Shown: positions 7,767-15,100 of the stretch, in pieces | Numbering within the stretch: position 1 is the first letter of the stretch | How the letters are laid out: the number at the start of each line of letters is the position of its first letter | DNA from: Streptomyces celluloflavus | Lineage (GTDB): Bacteria > Actinomycetota > Actinomycetes > Streptomycetales > Streptomycetaceae | Direction: 5' to 3' | DNA length: 35,253 bases | NCBI GenBank assembly: GCA_000720995.1 | Contig: JOEL01000061.1 | Location: forward strand, 1-35,253 | Notes under the pieces: generated by a model | The model's database searches: none | Told to the model about the DNA's origin: nothing | The model's input: the letters and a program-made list of their open reading frames with translations, nothing else | Made by a program: the position numbers and the translations under genes

Positions 7767-8888
7767 ATGACCCGTGCCAGCACCTCCGCGGCCGCCATCT
7801 CCGCCGACTTCCTGGACGGCTACGCCACGCTCCTCAGCGAGGTCTCCGCGACCGGGCGGCTGCCCCGCCGCCCCGAACTGGACGCGATGCGCGACCTGGG
7901 GGAGCGGGCCGCCGAGGCCGGACACGGGCTGCGCGAACTCGTCGGCCTCTTCCTGGGGGAGACCCGCCGCGTCTGGGGCACCCTCCCCGGTGTGGCGCGG
8001 GCGGCCGGCGCCGCCGAACGCGTCAGGACCGGCGACGCGGTGCTGGGCGCCGTCGATGCGGCGATCGCCGCGCTCGGTGAAGGCCACGAGCGCGCCCAGC
8101 GGCTCTCGGTGCGCCAGGAGGAGGCCGCCCGCCGGGAGTTCGTCGACGATCTGCTGTACGGGCGCAGCGACCTGGGGCGGCTGGCCGAGCGCGCCGAGCG
8201 GTTCGGGCTGCGGCTGGCCCATGAGCACGCGGTCGCGGTCGCCGAGGGCGAGGAGCCCTTCGACGATGTGCATCCCCTCGCCCGGCGGGTGGAGCGCGAA
8301 CTGGTCGGCCGCTTCGGCGACCGCGATGTGCTGATCACCACCAAGGAGGGCCGGCTGATCTGTGTCGGTGCCAGCAGTGAAGGCGCCGTCCTGGACGCCT
8401 TCGCGGCCTGCGCGCGCCGGCCGGACGCCGGCCGGCCGGCCGCCGGCCGGGTGGCCATCGGTCGGCCGCACTCCGGTGCGGGCGGTGTGGTGCGCTCCTA
8501 CGAGGAGGCGCTGAGCGCCCTGGACCTGGCGCAGCAACTGGAGCTGGCCGAACCGGTGCTGCGCGCCGCGGAGCTGCTGGTCTTTCCGGTGCTGCTGCGC
8601 GACCGGGCGGCCATGGCCGATCTCGTCCGCACCGTGCTGGGGCCGCTGACGCAGGCCCGCGGCGGGGCCGGGCCGCTGCTGGAGACGCTCACGGCGTGTG
8701 CCGCGGCGGGCTATGTCAACGCCGAGGCCGCCCGCCGGCTCCAGGTGAGCGTGCGCACCCTGTCCTACCGGCTGGAGCGCATCAAGTTCCTGACGGGCTA
8801 CGACCCGTCGGACGGTCTGCAGCGGTACTCGCTGGAGACCGCGGCGATGGGCGCCCGCCTGCTGGGGTGGCCCGACAAGCCCCTGTAG
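7767..8888 (+). CDS. PucR-family transcriptional regulator
   Basis: A 373-residue regulator. The C-terminal helix-turn-helix (about 310-345) carries the characteristic YVNAEAARRLQVSVRTLSYR followed by LERI, typical of PucR/CdaR-type proteins. The middle (about 120-290) resembles the GGDEF-like ligand domain of this class, and the helical N-terminus resembles RsbRD-type domains found in Streptomyces PucR-like proteins. The ATG at 7767 is forced: a stop lies in frame at 7671 and no other start codon occurs between. Its ribosome-binding site is poor. It precedes the yqiJ-flotillin genes by about 200 nt on the same strand, and a matching palindrome occurs before both, so it is a plausible direct regulator of that module. 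The inducer is unknown. Confidence 0.85.
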   Translation: MTRASTSAAAISADFLDGYATLLSEVSATGRLPRRPELDAMRDLGERAAEAGHGLRELVGLFLGETRRVWGTLPGVARAAGAAERVRTGDAVLGAVDAAIAALGEGHERAQRLSVRQEEAARREFVDDLLYGRSDLGRLAERAERFGLRLAHEHAVAVAEGEEPFDDVHPLARRVERELVGRFGDRDVLITTKEGRLICVGASSEGAVLDAFAACARRPDAGRPAAGRVAIGRPHSGAGGVVRSYEEALSALDLAQQLELAEPVLRAAELLVFPVLLRDRAAMADLVRTVLGPLTQARGGAGPLLETLTACAAAGYVNAEAARRLQVSVRTLSYRLERIKFLTGYDPSDGLQRYSLETAAMGARLLGWPDKPL

Positions 8889-8892
8889 CCGG

Positions 8893-8961
8893 GGCGTGCG
8901 GCGGGCCGCGGCGGGGGAATACGGGGCTGTGCGGCGGCCCCGCGGTCCCCCGGCGCACGCC
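8893..8961 (+). terminator. Possible weak terminator after pucR
   Basis: GGCGTGCG (8893-8900) can pair with CGCACGCC (8954-8961), and an inner GGGGC/GCCCC hairpin (8923-8927 with 8937-8941) lies between. This starts 5 nt after the pucR stop. The stem is interrupted, so termination would be partial at best. Confidence 0.3.
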
Positions 8962-8984
8962 GTACGGCGATAGCAGGCCATCAA

Positions 8985-9021
8985 GAACACATAAAGATTG
9001 CCGGGTTCCGGCAATGTGTTC
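8985..9021. promoter_or_regulatory. Nested palindrome upstream of the yqiJ-flotillin module (candidate PucR operator)
   Basis: The core ATTGCCGG-GTT-CCGGCAAT (8997-9015) is a perfect inverted repeat with 8-bp arms. It is framed by a second inverted repeat, GAACAC (8985-8990) and GTGTTC (9016-9021), separated on the left side by ATAAAG. It lies 72-108 nt before the start at 9093. The core matches the palindrome upstream of pucR except for one base in the shared TTGCCGG-N3-CCGGCAA consensus. Confidence 0.6.
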
Positions 9022-9092
9022 GAGACCCCCGTGGTGCGAGGATCCTGCCATCGACAGCAGCACGTCAGCGGCACCGCAACGGGGGCATGATC

Positions 9093-9686
9093 ATGGGTGA
9101 TTTTCTGCGCGCCGCGCTCACCTTCCCCGCGGCGCTGTTCAGCTTCGCGCTGCTGGTGATCGCCGGGTACTGGCTCCTGGTACTGATCGGCGGCGCCGGC
9201 GTGCACATCCTCGACGGGGGTGAGGGTGCGCACGGCGACACCGCCGAGACGGCCGGGCTGCCGGTGACGGTGACCCTTTCCCTGGGGATCCTCATCGCCT
9301 GGCTCGTCAGCCTGGCCGGCGCCGCGCTGACCGGCAGCACCCCGCTGCGCGCCGCCACACTGGCCGTGGCGCTGGCCGCCGCCTGGGCCGGCACCCGGCT
9401 CGCCGTCCGCCTGGCCCGGCGGATGCTGCCCCCTGAACGGGTCGCCTCCCGGGACGACTTCGTCGGCCGATTGTGCGTCATCCGCACCGGCCGGGTCGCC
9501 CACGACTTCGGCCAGGCCGAGGTGCGCGCCGAGGACGGCTCCACCGCGATCGTGCAGGTGCGCTGCGAGGAGACCGGACTGACCGCGGGCAGCAGCGCCC
9601 TCATCTTCGACTACGACGCCGACGGCGAGTTCTTCCGGGTCGCGCCCTACGACAGCGCGCTCGACCCGCACCGGTCCGCCGGCTGA
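9093..9686 (+). CDS. YqiJ-like membrane protein with C-terminal OB-fold
   Basis: A 197-residue protein (199 if the ATG at 9087 is used). GGGGG at 9081-9085 fits a start at 9093 (7-nt spacing) better than 9087. Three hydrophobic helices are visible at about 6-32, 57-78 and 86-105. A soluble C-terminal domain (about 118-190) has the strand pattern of an OB/NfeD-like fold: GRLCVIRTGRVAHDFGQAEV then IVQVRCEE and EFFRVAPYD. This matches the YqiJ family, which in E. coli is encoded directly before the flotillin YqiK. NfeD/YqiJ proteins are thought to anchor or assist flotillin assemblies in the membrane. The flotillin gene follows after 135 nt on the same strand. Confidence 0.8.
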   Translation: MGDFLRAALTFPAALFSFALLVIAGYWLLVLIGGAGVHILDGGEGAHGDTAETAGLPVTVTLSLGILIAWLVSLAGAALTGSTPLRAATLAVALAAAWAGTRLAVRLARRMLPPERVASRDDFVGRLCVIRTGRVAHDFGQAEVRAEDGSTAIVQVRCEETGLTAGSSALIFDYDADGEFFRVAPYDSALDPHRSAG

Positions 9687-9821
9687 GGAACCGCCCGGCG
9701 CCCGCCACCGCAGGCCCGCCGGCGGCACCGGACACCCGCTCCGCCGCCCCGCCCGCCGCGGCTTCGCCCTGCGCGCTCCGTACGCGCCGTCAACTTCCCG
9801 AACCGACACAGGGATTCACCG

Positions 9822-11963
9822 ATGGATGCCATCACCGTAGGAATCGGCGTGACCGTCGCCGTCGTCGTACTCATCGTGCTGGTGGCGGTGTTCGCCGTCA
9901 CCCGCCTCTACCGCAAGGTCAACCAGGGCCAGGCGCTGATCGTCTCCAAGTACCGCAAGGTCGATGTCACCTTCACCGGCGCCGTCGTGCTGCCCGTGCT
10001 GCACAAGGCCGAGGTGATGGACATCGCGGTGAAGACCATCGAGATCGGCCGCACCGGCCGCGAGGGCCTGATCTGCCAGGACAACATCCGCGCCGATATC
10101 CGCATCGCGTTCTTCGTCCGGGTCAACAAGACCAAGGAGGACGTGGTGAAGGTGGCCCAGGCGATCGGCACCGAGCGCGCCAGCCACGACAGCACCCTCC
10201 AGGAACTGTTCAACGCGAAGTTCTCCGAGGCGCTCAAGACCGTCGGCAAGCAGCTGGACTTCCAGGACCTCTACACGATGCGGGACGAGTTCCGGGACCG
10301 CATCATCGCCGTCATCGGCACCGATCTGAACGGCTACAGCCTCGAAGACGCGGCCATCGACTACCTGGAGCAGACCCCGCTCGCCCAGCTCGACAGCTCC
10401 AACATCCTCGACGCCCAGGGCATCCGCAAGATCACCGAGCTGACCGCGATCGAGCACGTCCGCACCAACGAGTACCAGCGCAACGAGGAGAAGGAGATCA
10501 CCCGGCAGAACGTCGACGCCCGGGAGGCCGTCCTGGAGCTGGAGCGCCGGCAGGCCGACGCGGAGATCAAGCAGCAGCGCGAGATCGAGACCGTACGGGC
10601 CAGGGAAGAGGCCGAGACGGCGCGCGTCCAGGCCGAGGAGCGGCTGCGCTCGCACTCCGCGCACCTCAAGACCGAGGAATCGCTCGGCATCCAGAACGAG
10701 AACCGCGAGCGGGAGATCGCCGTGGCGGTCAAGAACCGCGAGCGGGTCATCGCCATCGAGAGCGAGCGCATCGAGAAGGACCGGCTGCTGGAGGTCATCG
10801 CCCGCGAGCGCGAGACGCAGCTGTCGCGGATCGCCGCCGACAAGGAGGTCGAGGCGGAGAAGCGGGAGATCGCCGATGTGATCCGGGAGCGGATCGCGGT
10901 CGAGAAGACCGTCGCCGCCCAGGAGGAGGAGATCAAGAAGCTGCGCACGGTCGAGGAGGCCGAGCGGGAGCGCCAGTCGCTGATCATCCGCGCCGAGGCG
11001 GAGGCCCAGCAGCGGCTGGTCAAGGACATCAAGGCGGCCGAGGCAGCCGAGCAGGCGGCCACCCACCGCGCCGCCGAGGAGATGACCCTCGCCGAGACCC
11101 GCCACAAGACCGCGGAGCTGGACGCCCAGGCCAAGATCCGGCTCGCCGAGGGCGTCCAGGCGGAGGCGGCCGCGGCCGGCCTGGCCGACGTCCGGGTCCG
11201 CGAGATGAACGCCCAGGCCATCGAGAAGTCCGGGCTCGCCGAGGCCGAGGCGGCCGGCGCGCTGCTCCGGGCCGAGGCCGAGGGCGCCCGCGCCAAGGCG
11301 CTGGCGGACGCCGAGGGCACCAAGGCCCAGGCGCTCGCGGACGCCGTCGCCATCGGCGAGAAGCTCAAGGCCGAGGCGGCCGGGCTCACCGAGAAGGCCG
11401 CGGCGATGGCCGCACTGGACGCGGCGAGCCGCGAGCACGAGGAGTACCGGCTGCGGCTGGCGGCCGAGAAGGAGATCCGGCTGGCGGACATCGACGTCCG
11501 GCGCCAGGTGGCCGAATCGCAGGCGACGGTGCTGGCCACCGGCCTGGAGAACGCCCGGATCGACATCGTCGGCGGCGAGAGCACCTTCTTCGACAAGCTG
11601 GTCGGTTCCATCGGCGCCGCCAAGGGTCTGGACGCGCTGGTCGACCGCTCCGAGACGGTGCGCACCGTCGCGGGCCCCTGGCTCGACAAGGAGCACTCCA
11701 CCTTCACCAGGGACCTCGGCGCCATGGTCGGCGGTTTGGGGGCGGCCGGGCTGCGGGACCTGACCCTGGCCGGTGCGCTCGGCCGGCTGATCGCGGACGG
11801 CGGTCCGCAGGCCGGTCCGTTGCAGGGCCTGCTGGAGTCCGTACGGGCGAGCGGGCTGGCCGAGACCCGGCTCGCGGACCTGGCCGGCGCGCTGCCGGCG
11901 CAGGCGGGCGGCGCCGGGGTGAACGGGACCGCGGTGCCCGCCGCCGGGGCTCCCGGCAAGTAG
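9822..11963 (+). CDS. Flotillin (SPFH/Band 7), YqiK type
   Basis: A 713-residue flotillin. A single N-terminal membrane helix (about 5-27) precedes the SPFH/PHB domain (about 30-200, from NQGQALIVSKYRKVDVTF to the segment ending LEDAAIDYLEQ). A long coiled coil spans about 225-560 and is extremely rich in Glu, Ala, Arg and Lys. The C-terminal 130 residues include the conserved-looking NARIDIVGGESTFFDKLVGS and a Gly/Ala-rich tail. Flotillins assemble into large membrane scaffolds. The ribosome-binding site is modest (AGGG about 9 nt before ATG 9822). The gene lies between the YqiJ-like protein and a giant AAA+ protein, and a strong hairpin follows it, so expression may be stepped. Confidence 0.92.
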   Translation: MDAITVGIGVTVAVVVLIVLVAVFAVTRLYRKVNQGQALIVSKYRKVDVTFTGAVVLPVLHKAEVMDIAVKTIEIGRTGREGLICQDNIRADIRIAFFVRVNKTKEDVVKVAQAIGTERASHDSTLQELFNAKFSEALKTVGKQLDFQDLYTMRDEFRDRIIAVIGTDLNGYSLEDAAIDYLEQTPLAQLDSSNILDAQGIRKITELTAIEHVRTNEYQRNEEKEITRQNVDAREAVLELERRQADAEIKQQREIETVRAREEAETARVQAEERLRSHSAHLKTEESLGIQNENREREIAVAVKNRERVIAIESERIEKDRLLEVIARERETQLSRIAADKEVEAEKREIADVIRERIAVEKTVAAQEEEIKKLRTVEEAERERQSLIIRAEAEAQQRLVKDIKAAEAAEQAATHRAAEEMTLAETRHKTAELDAQAKIRLAEGVQAEAAAAGLADVRVREMNAQAIEKSGLAEAEAAGALLRAEAEGARAKALADAEGTKAQALADAVAIGEKLKAEAAGLTEKAAAMAALDAASREHEEYRLRLAAEKEIRLADIDVRRQVAESQATVLATGLENARIDIVGGESTFFDKLVGSIGAAKGLDALVDRSETVRTVAGPWLDKEHSTFTRDLGAMVGGLGAAGLRDLTLAGALGRLIADGGPQAGPLQGLLESVRASGLAETRLADLAGALPAQAGGAGVNGTAVPAAGAPGK

Positions 11964-12080
11964 GCCCGAGGGCGGGGGAGCGGCGGTCCGGGGGCACGGG
12001 GGAGACCGCCGCGGGGGAAACAGGGCGGGGGGCGGGGGAAACGGGGTGCGGCGGCCGGTCCGCCGCAGCGGGAGCGGGGC

Positions 12081-12132
12081 GCGGGGCAGGTGGTGCGTGG
12101 TGACCGGGGGGTTCCACGCACCACCGCCCCGC
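12081..12132. terminator. Very strong hairpin between flotillin and AAA+ genes (terminator or attenuator)
   Basis: GCGGGGC (12081-12087), a single bulged A (12088) and GGTGGTGCGTGG (12089-12100) pair perfectly with CCACGCACCACC (12114-12125) and GCCCCGC (12126-12132) around a 13-nt loop. That is 19 bp of nearly pure G-C pairing. The stem ends 22 nt before the AGGAG of the ATPase gene. It could end flotillin mRNA, allow partial read-through, or protect a 3' end after processing. Confidence 0.75.
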
Positions 12133-12166
12133 CCGCCGCACATCGGCAGGGAGCAGGAGCAGGGAG

Positions 12167-15100
12167 ATGGGGAACGTGAACGCCGACAGCGCACCGCGCA
12201 CGCCGGACGAGACCCCGGGCACGGCCACGCCCGGCGGCGGGCTGGAGGCCGGCACCTACGAGGTGCTGCGGGACCGGCTGGCCGCGGCCGCCGGGGAACT
12301 CACCGCCCGCGCCCAGGCGCTCAACGCCCGCCGCCTCCAGACCTTCGGCGGCACCGAACTGGCGCTGCTGGCCGCCGACCGGCTGCGCACCGGCGAGGCG
12401 TGCGTACCCCGCGATGTGGTGCAGGTCGGCGGACTGCTGCTGTTCGGCCACCACCCGCCCGCGACGGCGGGGGAGCCGACCGCCGTCGCCGACGTCTTCG
12501 CGCTCCACCGGCGCACCGGCGACCGCTTCGAGGCGGCCGGCCCCGACGCGCTGCCCGGCCTGCTCGACGACCCGCGCTTCGTCCGCGACTTCGACGAACT
12601 GCACCGCTACTACCGCCAGGCCCGGCTGCTCCAACTGCGCCGCACCGGCGCCCTGCTGCTCGCCGTCTTCCGCACCGGCGAACGGCTCACCGACATCCGG
12701 GTGCTGCGCTGGCAGCTCGCCGCCGACGGCACCCCCGGCTACCTCGACGCCAAGGGCGAACGGGACCACACCTTCCCGCCCGCGCACGACCTCACCTGGA
12801 CCCCGGCCACCCGCGAGGACCACGTCCCCGGCCGCCATCCGCACATCGCCGTCCAGGGCGCCGTCTACGTCTCCACCTCCGGCGGGGTGCTCACCCTCAA
12901 GGCCGAGGACGACACCGGCACCGCCGACGGCATCCACACCGAACCCGTCGACGAGCCGTTGCAGTCGCTGGCCGACGCCGAGGTCGCGCACGCCCGGGTC
13001 GGGCCGCTGATCCTGCTGCGGATCCGCCCGTACAAGGAGAGCGCCCACCGCTACCTCGTCTTCAACACCCGCACCCGTCAGGCGTGCCGCCTCGACGGCA
13101 TCGGGCAGGCGTGCCGGGCGCTCCCCGAGGACCAGGGCATCGTCTTCCCCGGCGGCTACTACCTCACCACCGGCACCACCAAGACCTTCGACACCGACAC
13201 CACGGACCTCGAATTCGAGCGGGCGGTGTTCTCCCCGAACGGTGAGGACCTCCTCTACGTCTTCCACGCCCGTGCCGCGGGCCGCACTCTGCTGCTGCCC
13301 TACAACGTGATCCGCGAGGAGGCCGCCGCCCCGCTCACCGCCCACGGCTACGCCCTCTTCGACGACGGCACCATGGCCGTGCTGCGCGCCCAGGGCACCG
13401 ATCCCGCCCGCGTCCACCCGGTCCAGGTCTGGCGCACCCCCTTCACCTCCGACGCGTACGCCGCGGCCCAGCCCGAGGGCGACGGGCCGCTGGCCAGGAT
13501 CGGCAACGCCGAACTCGTCCGCGGGATCTCCGACGCGCTCGCGGTGGCCCGGATGGCCGCCGAGATGGCACCGGCCGGCGCCGTCTTCACGGCCATCGAG
13601 GCCGCCGCGACCCGCGCCGCCGACGGCCACCACTGGCTCGGCGAGGCCGAACTCGGCACACTGGCCGAGCCGTTGGAGGCGGTCCGGGCCACCGCCGCGC
13701 AGGTCATCGACGAGTTCGAGCGGGTCACCGAACTCCGCGCGCGGGCCGCCCAGCAGCTCGCGGAGGCCGACACCCGCACCACCGCCCTGGTCCGCAGGGT
13801 CCGCGGCGACCAGCCCGGCACCGCCGACGCCTGGGTCCGCAACCTCGCCGAACTCCGGCACGCCCAGGGCCACTTGGCGACCCTGCGGGAGATCCGCCAT
13901 ATCGACCTGGACCGGATCGACGCGCTGTCCGCGGCGCTCACCGACGACCTGGCCGCCACCGGCCGCCGCGCCGTCGCCTTCTTCAGCGGCGACGACGCCT
14001 TCACCGCCACCCACCGCACGGTCGCCGAACTCACCGCCGAGGCCGCGGCCGTGCCCACCGTGGCCGAGGCCGCGCCCCTGGCGGAGCGGATCGACGCCCA
14101 GGCCGACGGACTGCGCATCGTCACCGAGGTCGTCGGCACCCTCGACCTGGCCGACACGACCGTACGGACCTCCATCCTGGCCCGCATCGGGGACGTACTG
14201 GGCGCCGTCAACCGGGCCCGCGCCACCCTCGACGCCCGCCGCCGCACGCTCGCCGAGGCCGAGGGCCAGGAGGAGTTCGCCGCCCAGTTCGCGCTGCTCG
14301 GGCAGGCGGTGGCGGGCGGCCTGGCCGCCGCGGCCACCCCCGAGGAGTGCGACGAACAGCTCGGCCGGCTGCTCCTCCAGGTCGAGAACCTCGAAGCGCG
14401 CTTCGGCGGCCTGGAGAGCTCCGGCGCCCCGGAGCACGGCGGCGCCCCGCCCGCCCAGGACGACCGGCTGGAGCGCATCGCCGCCCAGCGCGAGGAGATC
14501 TACGAGGCGTTCGCCGCCCGCAAGCAGGCCCAGCTCGACGCCCGCGCCCGGCACACCGACCGGCTCGTCGAGTCCGCCCGGCGCGTCCTGGCCACCGTCA
14601 CCCGGCGCGCCCGCGCGCTCGGCACCCTCGACGAGGTCAACGCCTACTTCGCCGCCGATCCGCTGGTCGCCAAGGTCCAGGCCACCGCCGGTGAACTGCG
14701 CACACTCGCCGACCCGGTGCGCGCCGACGAGCTGGCCGGCCGCCTGACGGCCGCCCGCCAGGAAGCCGCCCGCGCGCTCCGCGACCGCGCCGACCTCTAC
14801 GACGAGACCGGCACCATCCGCCTGGGCCGGCACCGCTTCGCCGTCAACACCCAGCCCGTCGACCTCACCCTCGTCCCGTACGAGGGGCAGCTCGCCTTCG
14901 CCGTCACCGGCACCGACTACCGCGCCGCGGCCCGCGACGAGCGGCTCACCGCCGACCGCGCGTTCTGGGACCAGCCGCTGGTCTCCGAATCGCCCGCCGT
15001 CTACCGGGCCGAGCACCTCGCCGCCCTCCTCCTGGCGCGCGCCGAGGCCGGCGAGGACGCGCTCACCGTGGCCGCGCTGCACACCGCGGCCGCCGACGGC

